A stretch of DNA of 64,000 bases from Solen grandis (Eukaryota > Mollusca > Bivalvia > Adapedonta > Solenidae), in the NCBI GenBank assembly GCA_021229015.1, contig CM037787.1, positions 32,009,208 to 32,073,207 on the forward strand, written 5' to 3'. Below the pieces are notes generated by a model. That model worked only from the letters and a program-made list of their open reading frames with translations. It was not told where the DNA came from and did no database searches. Positions 19,901 through 34,010 of this stretch are shown one piece after another. How positions within the stretch are numbered: the stretch's first letter is position 1; the number at the start of each line of letters is the position of its first letter. A program made the position numbers and the translations under genes.

Positions 19901-22830
19901 CTGCGTATTTGCGTAATTACACAAATAAAATAGATAAAAACCCAATTCTTTTAAAATTCTAGCGTATCAAAAAGCAATTAAAATTAGATTACTCAAATAT
20001 CCAAAATATTAAAGCGTACTGGCATGCAACATTTTGAAACCGAGTGATGTTTACAAATACTCGAATATGCTTTTGACTGGTTACTTGCGAATCCGCAAAA
20101 TAGTCTTCAAACGATTTCCGGTAATTTCCTACTTTGGGTTCCATTCAAGTAAAACATAAATCCAGTCTGTCTTATTTGTTCATCTGACGCTTTTCTATTT
20201 GTTTGCTCTTTTCTATTTGTTTGCTTCAAATATGGTTACATAAGGCAGGAAGAAACGGGTAAACGTTTAAAAACAACACTGAGTAGATACCTAGCACTGC
20301 AAACCAAACATCAGGCATTTGTGTCACAATAATTGACGATCAAGAAGTTGAGATAGAGTTGATAGCATCCAATTCCATGTTAACCAGTAAATAATTTGTT
20401 TTAATTCAATATTTAAAAGTGCTAAATCTTTGGATCAGGAAGATCAAATATGATTGAATGTTTTTGTTTTATTTAATTGTTGAGGAGCTAATGATAAATC
20501 CTGCATATGATAATTGTTAAATTGACATTGTTGCATACAAGAACAGCAGGCATATATACCAGTAAGAACATGTACTGTTATTTCAATTCCAAAATTAAGT
20601 TGATGAAAAAAAAGCAATTGACTGAATTTTGATGGAGTAACCATATTTTCATTACTCAATTAAAATTGTGAAAACCCAATTCCTTGAAAAATTGATGAGT
20701 AAATACCCAATTGACCTCAAACCTTATCTGTAGCCCTGTTCTGATAAATATCTATGCCAAGTATCAGGTGAAATGGCTGAAAGTACCGGACAAGATTTTG
20801 CTTAAATTCCGCATGACCGACTGATCAACCAACCACTGACCAACCAACCCCCAACAGGGTGATTCTCTTCCATTTGTGCTGGTATACAGGGGTTTTCATT
20901 TCAAAACAAAAATAAATCAATAAAAACCTAGTATCATATTAATTAATATAAAATCTTAAGGTTTTTAGAACAGGGTTGCTTGCAAAACTGTTTTAAGGAA
21001 GCACACATTTTGGATTTGACAACAGTTTGGGGCTATATTAAGAAATTTTTTATTTATAGATTTCCCTCTTTTTTACTATACACAGAGAAAAAAGTCCAAA
21101 ATTTATTTTCTCTCTTAACACTTTATGGTGACAATTTTCATGTTTATTTCAGACTCAGAACGATTGCGATTAAAACTAAATAAATATGTATTGAAAATAG
21201 ATGCTGGAGATATTGTATTTAATAAACTGTAATGAAAACAGATAATAATTATGCAGAAGGCAAATTCCCAATTCATGCTTAGATATTTCGAACCATAACT
21301 GGCTGGAAATTCCAGCAATAGCCGACAATATATAAATTAAAGGTTTGAGTCCCAGTCTTTTTTTTTTTCCTTTTGTTTTTTTACAGCTAATTGTTTGTTT
21401 TTTTTAAATTTCTTTTGCAATATTAAGCATACATATTTTTGCCACAATGAAATCAGTAATTCAAGTACATGTGTGCGTAAATATATAAAACACTAAGTTA
21501 CATGTAAATCAGATCTCTCTCGAGGACACACACTTTAAAAATTAAAATTATGTGCGTCTCCTCGGACGCATGAATATTTCATACATTGAAACTCAAATTA
21601 TCATGGTTAATGATTTGTCTTAACCGTTTACTCAGTTCAACTTCATAATGGTTTCATAATGGGTTTTCCCCATGCACTTGCGACTAGCCTGTTGATGTGC
21701 AACAAGCTTTTATTTGCCAACATATAATAATCCCTACTGGGACCTATGTTTACATGCACTGAAATACACACGCGTGTGTATATATTCTCCAAGTACATGA
21801 TTGAAATCCTTTGCTATTATATAATCTTAACGGAGCTGTATTTCAATAGAGATTTGACTGTTTCGTTACATTTTGGAGTAAACTTAGTTCATGTAAATTT
21901 TAACACCAATGAACCAGCAGTATAATTGGACATTTGTTAAGTAAAGATGACCTGTAATTTGATGGTTGTCGCATTACGACAGAATAATTATGTTCAAAAT
22001 CAAAACCTACAAGATGTAAAAAAGAAAGACCAATGCTGTTTTGGGTTAAACATTATTTCAAATTGCCTACACATACCATCTTTTCTACATCTGTTCAGCA
22101 TTCTTGTCCTATTTTTTGATAAACAAAAATAAACAAATTTAAAAAAGAATTTTACCATATAAGAATATATAAGAAAAAATGAATTCAGGTTTTGAAAAAG
22201 ACAATAATGTAATGCCCAAGCATTACTAATTTTTCTTACCTTTGTATTTGTCTTTGGGTTGGATCAATTTGTATCTGCTATTTGCAGCGTCTCTGACAAA
22301 TCACATAAATTTTGACAGTTGACTGACTTGTCTGCCAGCAAACTAGCCAAATTAATGCATTACGCCAGGAATATTCTCTTCACCTCCGTGTCACATTTGC
22401 AATCTGTCTCGATGTAAACATGCCATGTACTGATGTAGGCTACAGTAATCTATTTGTAATGTCTGTATTTAGATTTTCAGTGTGATTTAGATGTCATTTC
22501 CAGCTTGATTCACTTTTACAAGTTATAATTAAGGTTTATGCCAAGTAAATCCGTTTGATTATTGGTAGAACATAGTATTTTTAAAAGTTTTAATCTGCAA
22601 ACCCCCTTTTACACGAGAGCGACCATTTTGTTTACATCTTGGGTAGCTCTGTGTACTGTACTGTAATGTACTAGGGTATACTATATTAATAAAGAATAGA
22701 ATTGAAACACCATTAAATTATTGTCATCACTTGTTTAGCTAGTAATATCAATATGATATTAGTAAAAAGTTTATTTTGCAATTTATATGACTAATACATA
22801 TCTGTGAACTTATATTTTCCGAAAATGCTT
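19901..22830. other. Mostly unrecognised AT-rich DNA with a repeat fragment
   Basis: At about 20735-20890, AGTACCGGACAAGATTTTGC, ACCGACTGATCAACCAACC and CAGGGTGATTC resemble the 3' part of the dispersed bivalve repeat that starts at 19362. A poly(T) tract lies near 21360. Short ORFs in this interval have no domains and I call none of them. Confidence 0.4.
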
Positions 22831-23720
22831 CAATTAAGGTGAAAGCGAAAGTAGGATATTTTTCGAATATTCTACAATAGGGTTTAAATTCCTATTTTTG
22901 ATGTTACTTCCTTATACTTAAATCAATTTTAAAACTCTAAGTACCAAAGTAATCGTCTTAAAATTCTCTACATCTCACTCGCTTAATGTGAGCCCTTATT
23001 TCGAAGAGTTTTAAGATATTAGCCGTACAACTTTGACAACACGGCAGAATCGCTGAAATTCTACATGTTTAAATTCTTATTTTGGATGTAACTTCCTTAT
23101 ACTTTGATCAATTTCAAAACTTAAGGTACCAAAATAATCGTCTGAAAATTCTCTACATTTCACACGCTTTATGTTTAGGAATATTTTTAATACTTTTTGA
23201 GATACAAGCATTTAAACCTCCTGAAGAATGAAAAAATCACCAAAGCTATATGCACGGATTTCGTTTTTTTCCCATAACTCCATAAATCTTTGGCCAATCA
23301 TTAAACTTTAAGCATCAAAAGAACGGCAAACATTGCTCTAAAATTAATAATTTTCAAAAATCAAAGGTTTTCGAGATATAAACTGTTAAACACACTGGGG
23401 GTTACCAAATTTTCATTTTTCCGCCATAACTCAACCGATTCAACCCCGATCATCAAAAACTAAATATCTTCTGAAAGATCTTTCCAAGCACTACAAATTA
23501 TACGCATAGTGTCTCGATAGAATATTTACCGTTTTCGAGATATTTAAGGCCGAAGAAAAAGCCGATAATTGATATATGACCTTGACCTTTGGGATTTTCC
23601 GGAAACGGAAGTGACATGGCTCCATAGAATTAAATACTGCATCTTCAGACAAAATTTCAAGCAAATCATACAAAAAATAAAGCCTACAGGGCTTAAAAAC
23701 CGTTAAGTTTTTATACGAAA
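22831..23720. repeat. Family C tandem repeat block
   Basis: Related units recur at about 22890-23040 and 23080-23230 (TAACTTCCTTATACTTxxATCAAT, AAAATTCTCTACAT). A terminal unit follows with CAACCCCGATCATCAAAAAC, GTGTCTCGATAGAATATTTA and CCGAAGAAAAAGCCGATAAT. The terminal unit is strongly similar to 63300-63620. It passes directly into B-type monomer sequence. Confidence 0.65.
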
Positions 23721-24204
23721 GTTTTATTAGCATTATGACGTCATGTGACGTCATATGACGTTCATCTTTTCAGAATATAAAGAAGACCTACAGACTTATA
23801 TTCAGTCTAAATATTTTGTAAAACATTAGACCTTGAATTTTATACGCATATAATAAATTTGACGTCATTAGTTCGAATCTTGGATTCGTCATAAAACATT
23901 TGCCTTTTCGAATTTGGAAAAACGGACACCGGGATGCACAACTAAAGCCTAACATACACATTCTGTGCAATTTTGATGAAAATCGGTCCAGAAATAATGG
24001 CTGTAGACCGCGTACAAACCTTTTCACCCGACGTCAAATCTGACGTCATATGACGTCATATGAATATGAAATTCATTGCATCCGAAAGCTCATGGTTTGA
24101 AATATACGCCATAAAATTTTCATTGTTCTGAGTCAATGGCAACACCTCGAAATTAACACAAATATAAGAGGAAGAAAAAAAGAATAATAATAATAAGAAG
24201 AAGA

Positions 24205-27162
24205 ACTAGATTTCATTCGTTGATACGAATGATAGGACTTTCTGCTAAAATTGAAAAATATTAAGATTAATTCCGTTAGAAAGAATATATATTAAATTCT
24301 CTACCCTTTACTCTCTTTTTTTTCGTATGGACTTCTTTTAGCTTTGATGTCACATGACGTCATAGGGTGCTGAAGATGCTTTTGTTCAAAAACGCATATG
24401 TTACTGTCATATCTCTGGTGCTGAAGATGCTTTTGTTCAAAAGCGCATACTTAACTGTCATAACTCTGAAATTTTCATTACTCTGAACAACTGGCATCAT
24501 GTCGAAATCATTGCCCTAAAATGAAAATTTAGAAGTATGCCTATGAAGTCACATGACGTCATGTGACGTCACCACACAAAATATATGTAGAAATTCTGCA
24601 GAACTGCAAACTGTGTAAGTTTCATCTTTCTATCTCATCCTGAAGCTCTTTAATTCTAAAATGAAATTTTCGGACCTATGTTCGAATCTTATTTCAGCCA
24701 CAGAACTTCGGTTTTTCGGAATTTCGGTAAGCTGGCAGGATATGTACACCTTAGTTTCAAGGTGTACCATCTGTGAAAATAAGAAGAAAATCCGACCATA
24801 AATGGCGGCTGTAGAGCGTGAACACCATTTTTCACTATTTTTAGCTCTGACGTCACGTAACGTCATAGGGTGCTGAAGATGCTTTTGTTCAAAAGCGCAT
24901 ACTTTACTGTCATAACTCTAAAATCTTCATTATTCTGAACAACTGGCATCATGTCGAAATCATTGCCCTAAAATGAAAATTAAGAAGTATGCTTATGACG
25001 TCACATGACGACATTTGACGTCACGACTCAAAATATATTAAGAAATTCTGCAGAACTGCAAACTGTGTAAGTTTCAACTTTCTATCTTACCTGAAGCTCT
25101 TTAATCTTAAAATGAAATGTTCGGTCCTATGTTCGAATCTAATTTCAGCCACAGAACTTCGGTCTTTCGGAATTTCGGTTAGCTGACAGGATATGCACAC
25201 CTTAGTTTCATGATGTACCATCTGTGAAAATTTGAAGAATATCCGGCCATAAATGGCGGCTGTAGAGCGTGAACACCATTTTTCACTATTTTTAACTGTG
25301 ACGACACATAACGTCATAGGGTGCTGTAGATGCTTTTGTTCAAAAGCGGATATGTTGCTATTATAACTCTGAAATTTTCATTATTCTGAACAACTGGCAT
25401 CATGTCGAAATCATTACCCTAAAATGAAAATTAAGAAGTATGCCTATGACGTCACATGACGTCATATGACGTCACGACTCAAAATATATGTAGAAATTCT
25501 GCAGAACTGCAAACTGTGTAAGTATCAACTTTCTATCTCATCCTGAAGCTCTTTCATCCTAAAATGAAATTTTCGGTCCTTTGTTCGAATCTTATTTCAG
25601 CCACAGAACTTCGGTCTTTCGGAATTTCGGTTAGCTGACAGGATATGCACACCTTAGTTTCAAGATGTACCATCTGTGAAAATTTGAAGTAAATCCGACC
25701 ATAAATGACGGCTGTAGAGCGCAAACACAATTTTTCACTATATTTCGCTGTGACGTCATGTGACGTCATAGGCTGCTGATAATCATTGAAAACAAAATTT
25801 CCTCACGTGACTAATTACCCATAAAAATTTCATCGTCCCAGGACTATTGCAACATGTTAAACTAAGCATTTAGTTAGGAAGAAGAAAAGAATTATAATAA
25901 TAAAAAAATGTCGTCACGTGACGTCATATGACGTTTATTTTCACATAATTGTTAGACACCCAGAGACCTACTAACTGACAAAATTTCAACTTTCTTTCTC
26001 AAATAGGACAGTTTTTATAAGCATTTAAAAATTGACGTCCTTGGTTCGAATCTTGGATCCGCCATAGATGCTTGGACTTTTCAAATTTTGAAAAACGGAC
26101 ACCGGTATACACAATAAGAACGTAATATACACCTTCTGTGAAAATTTGATGAAAATCGGCCCATTAATAATGGCTCTGGACCGTGTACAAACTTTCGTAG
26201 TCAATTTCAAATGTGACGTCATATGACGTCATAGGCTTCTGAAAATCATTGAAATCGAAATGACAGCGTCTGAATCATGTGTCATTAAATAAGTGACGTC
26301 ATATGACGTTTATTTTCACAAAAATTTTAAGACTCCCAGAGACCTATATACTGACCAAATATCAACTTTCTATCTCAAATAGGACCGATTTTATAAGCAT
26401 TTAAAAATTTACGACCTTGGTTCGAATCTTGAATTCGCTATAGAACCATGGACTTTTTGAATTTTGAAAAAGGGACAACGAGATGCACAACTAGAACTTA
26501 ATATACACATTCTGTGAAAATTTGATGAAAATCGGTTCATAAACAATGGCTGTAGACCGCGTACAAACTTTTGTTAAATATTTCAAGTGTGACGTCATAT
26601 GACGTCATAGACATATGAAATTCATAGAAATCAAAATTTCATCGTTTGAAGCATGTGTCATTAAATTTTCATTGCCCTTCGACAATTTCAACATATAGAA
26701 ATATTATTGTTAATATTAGAAATACATTATAATATATTTTTTTAAAATTTAAAATTGAGACCTATATACAAAAATATCAATCTTCTATCTCAAATAGGAC
26801 TGATTTTATAAGAATTTAAAAATTTACGACCTTGGTTCGAATCTTGGATTCGCTATAGAACCATGGACTTTTCGAATTTTGAAAAATGGACACAGGGATG
26901 CACAACTAGAGCCTAACATACACATTCTGTGAAATTTTGATGAAAATCGGTCCAGAAATAATGGCTGTAGACCGCGTACAAACTTTTTCACGTGACGTCA
27001 AATCTGACGTTATATGACGTCATATGAATATGAAATTCATTGCATCCGAAAGCTCATGGTTTGAAATATATGCCATAAAATTTTCATTGTTCTGAGTCAA
27101 TGCCAACACCTCGAAATTAACACAAATATAAGAGGAAGAAAAAAAGAATAAGAAGAAGAATA
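24205..27162 (-). mobile_element. Helitron-like unit 3: three A then three B monomers
   Basis: The hairpin TCATTCGT/ACGAATGA is at about 24213-24232. A monomers are marked by GCTGTAGAGCG near 24805, 25258 and 25705. A tail GTTAGGAAGAAGAAAAGAAT lies near 25875. B monomers are marked by TGGACCGTG or TAGACCGCG near 26172, 26550 and 26965. The B tail GAGGAAGAAAAAAAGAATAAG precedes 27163. The palindrome region before the third B monomer (about 26735) is lost in a small deletion. Confidence 0.55.
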
Positions 27163-30049
27163 ACTAGATGTCATTCGTCTAAACGAATGATAGGACTTTC
27201 TGTAACCTGTGTTAATGTAAAAAGCAGGAGATTTTTCATGTAATGACTCACCTCTGGTAGTATTTCATGTTCATGCTGATTAATTGACATTATATTATAA
27301 ATAAGCGTTTAGTTACGAAGAAAAAAAAAATAAGTAGCAGTAGTAGTAGTATGCTTATGACGTCATATGACGTCACGACTCAAAATATATTAAGAAATTC
27401 TGCAGAACTGCAAACTGTGTAAGTTTCAACTTTCTATCTCATCCCGAAGTTCTTTAGCCCTAAAATGAAATTTTTGGTCCTATGTTCGAATCTTACTTCA
27501 GCCACAATACTTCGGTTTTTCGGAATTAAGGTTAGCTGACAAAATATTTACACCTTAGTTTCAAGATGTACCATTTGTAAAAATTTGAAGAAAATCTGAT
27601 CATAAATGGCGGCTGTAGAGCGCGAACACCATTTTTCACTATTTTTAGCTCTGACGTCACGTGACGTCATAGGGTGCTGAAAATGCTGTTGCTTAAAAGC
27701 GCATACTTTACTGCAATAACTCTGAAATTTTCAGTATTCTGAACAATTGGCATCATGTCGAAATCATTGCCCCAAATTAAAAATAAGTGGTATGCTTATG
27801 ACGTCCTATGACGTCACGATTCAAAATATTTATAGAAATAATGCAGAACTGCAAACTGTGCAAGTTTCAACTTTCTATCTCATCCTGAAGCTCTTTAATC
27901 CTAAAATGAAATTTTTGGTCCTATGTTCGAATATTACTTCAGCCACAGAACTTCGGTTTTTTCGGAATTTCGGTAAGCTGGCAGGATATGTACACCTTAG
28001 TTTCAAGGTGTACCATCTGTGAAAATTACAAGAAAATCCGACCATAAATGGCGGCAGTAGAGCGCGAACACCATTGTTCAATATTTTTAGCTCTGACATC
28101 ACATGACGTCATAGGGTGATGAAGATGCTTTTGTTCAAAAACGCATACTTTACTGTCATAACTCTAAAATCTTCATTATTCTGAACAACTGGCATCATGT
28201 CGAAATCATTGCCCTAAAATGAAAATTAAGAAGTATGCTTATGACGTCACATGACGACATTTCACGTCACGACTCAAAATATATTAAGAAATTCTGCAGA
28301 ACTGCAAACTATGTAAGTTTCAACTTTCTATCTCATCCTGAAGCTCTTTAATCCTAAAATGAAATTTTCGGTCCTATGTTCGAATCTTATTTCAGCCACA
28401 GAACTTCGGTCTTCCGGAATTTTAGTTAGCTTACAGGATATGCACACCTTAGTTTCAAGATGTATCATCTGTGAAAATTTTAAGAAAATCCGACCATAAA
28501 TGGCGGCTGTAGAGCGTGAACACCATTTTTCACTATTTTTAGCTCTGACGTCATATGACGTCATAGGGTGCTGAAGATGCTTTTGTTCAAAAGCGCATAC
28601 TTTACTGTCATAACTCTGAAATATTCATTATTCTGAACAACTGGCATCATTTCGAAATCATTGCCCTAAAATAAAAATTAAGAAATATGCTTATGACGTA
28701 ACATAACGTCATATGACGTCACGACTCAAAATATATGTAGAAATTCTGCAGAACTGCAAACTGTGTAAGTTTCAACTTTCTATCTCATCCTGAAGCTCTT
28801 TAATCCTAAAATGAAATTTTCGGTCCTATGTTCTAATTTTATTTCAGTCACAGAACTTCGGTCTTTCGGAATTTTCGGTTAGCTGACAGGATATGCACAC
28901 CTTAGTTTCAAGATGTACCATCTGTGAAAATTTGAAGAAAATCCGACCATAAATGACGGCTGTAGAGCGTGCACACCATTTTTCACTATTTTTATCTGTG
29001 ACGTCATATGACGTCATAGGGTTCTGAAGATGCTTTTGTTTAAAAGCGCATACTTTACTGTCATAACTCTGAAATATTCATTATTCTGAACAACTGGCAT
29101 CATGTCGAAATCATTGCCCTAAAATAAAAATTAAGAAGTATGCTTATGACGTCACATAACGTCATATGACGTCACGACTCAAAATATATGTAGAAATTCT
29201 GCAGAACTGCAAACTGTGTAAGTTTAAACTTTCTATCTCATCATGAAGCTCTTTAATCCTAAAATGAAATTTTCGGTCCTATGTTCGAATTTTATTTCAG
29301 TCACAGAACTTCGGTCTTTCGGAATTTCGATTAGCTGACAGGATATGCACACCTTAGTTTCAAGATGTACCATCTGTGAAAATTTGAAGAAAATCCGACC
29401 ATAAATGGCGGCTGTAGAGCGTGAACACCATTTTTCACTATTTTTAGCTCTGACGTCATATGACGTCATAGGGTGCTGAAGATGCTTTTGTTCAAAAGCG
29501 AATACTTTACTGTCATAACTCTGAAATATTCATTATTCTGAACAACTGGCATCATGTCGAAATCATTGCCCTAAAATAAAAATTAAGAAGTATGCTAATG
29601 ACGTAACATAACGTCATATGACGTCAGGACTCAAAATATATGTAGAAATTCTGCAGAACTGCAAGCTGTGTAAGTTTCAACTTTCTATCTCATCCTGAAG
29701 CTCTTTAATCCTAAAATGAAATTTTCGGTCCTATGTTCGAATCTTATTTCAGCCACAGAACTTCGGTCTTTCGGAATTTTCGGTAAGCTGACAGGATATG
29801 CACACCTTAGTTTCAAGATGTACCATCTGTGAAAATTTGAAGACAATCCGACCATAAATTACGGCTGTAGAGCGCGAACACCATTTTTCACTATTTTTAG
29901 CTGTGACGTCATGTGATGTCATAGGCTGCTAATAATCATTGAAATCAAAATTTCCTCACGTGATTAATAACCCATAAAAATTTCATCGTTCTAGGACTAT
30001 TGCAACATATTAAAATAAGTGTTTAGTTAGGAAGAAGAAAAGAATAATA
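27163..30049 (-). mobile_element. Helitron-like unit 4: six A monomers
   Basis: After the hairpin comes a ~180-bp leader (CCTGTGTTAATG, CTCACCTCTGGTAGTATTTC) with its own A-rich stretch and AGCAGTAGTAGTAGT. Six A monomers follow, marked near 27615, 28055, 28507, 28960, 29415 and 29868. The unit ends with the A-type tail and carries no B monomer. Its near-identical partner is 54442-57327. Confidence 0.6.
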
Positions 30050-32984
30050 ACTAGATGTCATTCGTCTAAACGAATGATAGGACTTTCTGTAACCTGTGTT
30101 AATGCAAAAAGCAAGAGATAGAAGTTTCATGTAATGTATCACCTCTGGTAGTATTTCATGTCCATGGTGATTAATTGACATTATATTATAAATAAGCGTT
30201 TAGTTACGAAGAAAAAAAAAGAAAGTAGCAGTAGTAGTAGTATGCTTATGATGTCATATGACGTCACGACTCAAAATATATGTAGAAATTATGCAGAACT
30301 GCAAACTGTGTAAGTTTCAACTTTCTATCTCATCCCGAAGTTCTTTAGCTCTAAAATGAAATTTTTGGTCCTATGTTCGAATCTTACTTCAGCCACAATA
30401 CTTCGGTTTTTCGGAATTAAGGTTAGCTGACAAAATATTCACACCTTAGTTTCAAGATGTTCCATCTGTAAAAATTTGAAGAAAATCTGATCATAAATGG
30501 CGGCTGTAGAGCGCGAACACCATTTTTCACTATTTTTAGCTCTGACGTCACGTGACGTCATAGGGTGTTAAAAATGCTGTTCCTTAAAAGCGCATACTTT
30601 ACTGCAATAACTCTAAAATCTTCATTATTCTGAACAATTGGCATCATGTCGAAATCATTGCCCCAAATTAAAAATAAGTGGTATGCTTATGACGTCCTCT
30701 GACGTCACGATTCAAAATATTTGTAGAAATGCTGCAGAACTGCAAACTGTGCAAGTTTCAACTTTCTATCTCATCCTGAAGCTCTTCAATCCTAAAATGA
30801 AATTTTTGGTCCTATGTTCGAATATTACTTCAGCCACAGAACTTCGGTTTTTCGGAATTTCGGTAAGCTGGCAGGATATGTACACCTTAGTTTCAAGTTG
30901 TACCATCTGTGAAAATTACAAGAAAATCCGACCATAAATGGCGGCAGTAGAGCGCGAACACCATTGTTCAATATTTTTAGCTCTGACGTCACATGACGTC
31001 ATAGGGTGCTGAAGATGCTTTTGTTCAAAAACGCATACTTTACAGTCATAACTCTAAAATCTTCATTATTCTGAACAACTGGCATCATGTCGAAATCATT
31101 GCCCTAAAATGAAAATTAAGAAGTATGCTTATGACGTCATATGACGTCACGACTCAATATATGTATAGAAATTCTGCAGAACTGCAAACTGTGTAAGTTT
31201 CAACTTTCTATCTCATCCTGAAGCTCTTTTATCCTAAAATGAAATTTTCGGTCCTATGTTCGAATCTTATTTCAGCCACAGAACTTCGGTCTTTCGGAAT
31301 TTCGGTTAGCTGACAGGATATGCACACATTAGTTTCAAGATGTACCATCTGTGAAAATTTGAAGAAAATCCGACTATAAATGACGGCTGTAGAGCGCAAA
31401 CACCATTTTTCACTATTTTTAGCTGTGACGTCATGTGACGCCATAGGCTGCTGACAATCATTGAAATCAAAATTTCCTCACGTGACTCATAACCCATAAA
31501 AAATTCATGGTCCTAGGACTATTGCAACATATTAAAATAAGCGTTTAGTTAGGAAGAAGAAAAGAATAATAATAATAAAAAAATGACGTCACGTGACGTC
31601 ATATGACGTTTATTTTCACATAATTATTAGACACCCAGAGACCTACTTACTGACAAAATTTCAACTTTCTATCTCAAATAGGACAGTTTTTATAAGCATT
31701 TAAAAATTTACGACCTTGGTTCGAATCTTGGATCCGCCATAGATGCTTGGACTTTTCGAATTTTGAAAAACGGACACCGGTATACACAATAAGAACGTAA
31801 TATACACATTCTGTGAAAATTTGATAAAAATCGGCCCATTAATAATGGCTCTGGACCGTGTACAAACTTTCGTAGTCAATTTCAAATGTGACGTCATATG
31901 ACGTCATAGGATTCTGAAAATCATTGAAATCGAAATTTCACCGTCTGAATCTTTTGTCATTAAATTTTCATTGCCCTTCGACAATTTCAACATATAGAAA
32001 TACTCTTATTAATATTAGAAATACATTATCATATAATGACGTCAAGTGACGTCATGTGACGTTTATTTTCACAAAATGTTTAAGACTTCCAGAGACCTAT
32101 ATACTGACCAAATATTACTTTTCTATCTCAAATAGGACCGATTTTATAAGCATTTAAAAATTTACGACCTTGGTTCGAATCTTGAATTCGCTATAGAACC
32201 ATGGACTTTTCGAATTTTGAAAAACGGACAACGACATGCACAACTAGAAGTTAATATACACATTCTGTGAAAATTTGATGAAAATCGGTTCATAAACAAT
32301 GGCTGTAGACCGCGTACAAACTTTTGTTGCATATTTCAAGTGTGACGTAATATGACGTCATAGGCATATGAAAATCATAGAAATTAATTTCATCGTTTGA
32401 AGCATGTGTCATTAAATTTTCATTGCCTTTCGACAATTTCAACATATAGAAATATTCTTGTTAATATTGGAAATACATTATCATATAATGACGTCACGTG
32501 ACGTCATATGACATTTATTTTCACAAAATATTTAAAACTTCTAGAGACCTATATACTGGCTAAATATCAACTTTCTATCTTAAATAGGACAGATTTTATA
32601 AGCATTTTAAAATTTACGACCTTGGTTCGAATCTTGGATTCGCTATAGAACCATGGACTTTTCGAATTTTGAAAAACGGACACAGGGATGCACAACTAGA
32701 GCCTAACATACACATTCTGTGAAATTTTTATGAAAATCGGTCCAGAAATAATGGCTGTAGACCGCGTACAACCTTTTTCACCTGACGTCAAATCTGACGT
32801 CATATGACGTCGTATGAATATAAAATTCATTGCATCCGAAAGCTCATGGTTTGAAATATATGCCATAAAATTTTCATTGTTCTGAGTCAATGGCAACACC
32901 TCGAAATTAACACAAATATAAGAGGAAGAAAAAAAGAATAAGAAGAAGAAGAAGAATAATAAAAAAACAGTACAAACCCAATAT

Positions 32985-33010
32985 GACTTTCTGCCTGTAG
33001 GCAGAAAGTC
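32985..33010. repeat. Solo palindrome GACTTTCTGCC-tgta-GGCAGAAAGTC
   Basis: A perfect 11-bp stem with a 4-base loop, preceded by ACAGTACAAACCCAATAT and followed by CTAATAATAA. The arm repeats the GGACTTTCTGC box of the main termini, so this looks like an alternative or collapsed element end. Confidence 0.8.
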
Positions 33011-33972
33011 CTAATAATAAAAAAATGACGTCACGTGACGTCATATGACGTTTATTTTCACAAAATTTTTAAGACTCCCAGAGACCTATATACTGACCAA
33101 ATATCACTTTTCTATCTCAAATAGGACCGATTTTATGAGCATTTAAAAATTTACGACCTTGGTTCGAATCTTGGATTCGCTAGAGAACCATGGACTTTTC
33201 GAATTTTGAAAAACTGACACCGCGATGCACAACTAGAACTTAATATACACATTCTGTGAAAATTTGATGAAAATCGGTTCATAAACAATGGCTGCAGACC
33301 GCGTACAAACTTTTGTTGCATATTTCAAGTGTGACGTCATATGACGTCATAGGCATATGACAATCATAGAAATCAAAATTTCAGCTTTTGAAGCATGTGT
33401 CTTTAAATTTTCATTGCCCTTCGACAATTGCAACATATAGAAATATTCTTGTTAATATTAGAAATACATTATCATATAATGACGTCATGTGACGTCATAT
33501 GACATTTGTTTTCACAAAATGTTTAAAACTTCTAGAGACCTATATACTGACTAAAAATCAACTTTCTATCTTAAATAGGACAGATTTTATAAGCATTTAA
33601 AAATTTACGACCTTGGTTCGAATCTTGGATTCGCTATAGAACCATGGACTTTTCGAATTTTGAAAAACGGACACCGGGATGCACAACTAGAGCCTAACAT
33701 ACACATTCTGTGAAATTTTGATGAAAATCGGTCCAGAAATAATGGCTGTAGACCGCGTACAAACTTTTTCACGTGACGTCAAGTCTGACGTTATCTGACG
33801 TCATATGAATATACAATTCATTGCATCCGAAAGCTCATGGTTTGCAATATATGCCATAAGATTTTCATTGTTCTGAGTCAATGGCAACACCTCGAAATTA
33901 ACACAAATATAAGAGGAAGAAAAAAAGAATAAGAAGAAGAAGAATAATAAAAAAACAGTACAAACCCAATAT

Positions 33973-33998
33973 GACTTTCTGCCTGTAGGCAGAAAGTC
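33973..33998. repeat. Solo palindrome, second copy
   Basis: Identical to 32985-33010, with the same left flank (ACAGTACAAACCCAATAT). The main ACTAGA terminus of unit 6 begins 12 bp to the right. Confidence 0.8.
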
Positions 33999-34010
33999 CT
34001 AATAAGAATA

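Larger units (their letters stand above)
17131..24204 (-). mobile_element. Helitron-like unit 2, interrupted by other repeats
   Basis: The terminus is at 17131-17170, with hairpin TCGTTTGC/GCAAACGA and AGGACTTTCTGC. Diverged monomer sequence runs to about 17870 and B-type monomer sequence resumes at about 23720, ending in a GAGGAAGAAAAAAAGAATAAT tail before 24205. The 17.9-23.7 kb interval is filled by unrelated repeats annotated separately, so the two parts may or may not be one original unit. Confidence 0.35.
27163..33998. repeat. 6.8-kb segmental duplication, left copy (units 4 and 5)
   Basis: It matches 54442-61225 at an offset of 27279 bp over most of its length, with only a few scattered substitutions per kb in the stretches I compared. 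The left edge is the ACTAGA terminus, because the sequences before it differ. The right edge is the palindrome at 33973-33998. Confidence 0.9.
30050..34010 (-). mobile_element. Helitron-like unit 5: three A then five B monomers, with two solo palindromes
   Basis: It has the same leader as unit 4. A monomers are near 30495, 30945 and 31387. The A tail is at 31550-31580. B monomers are near 31852, 32305 and 32757, then a B tail and palindrome 32985-33010, then B monomers near 33295 and 33748, a B tail and palindrome 33973-33998. Confidence 0.55.
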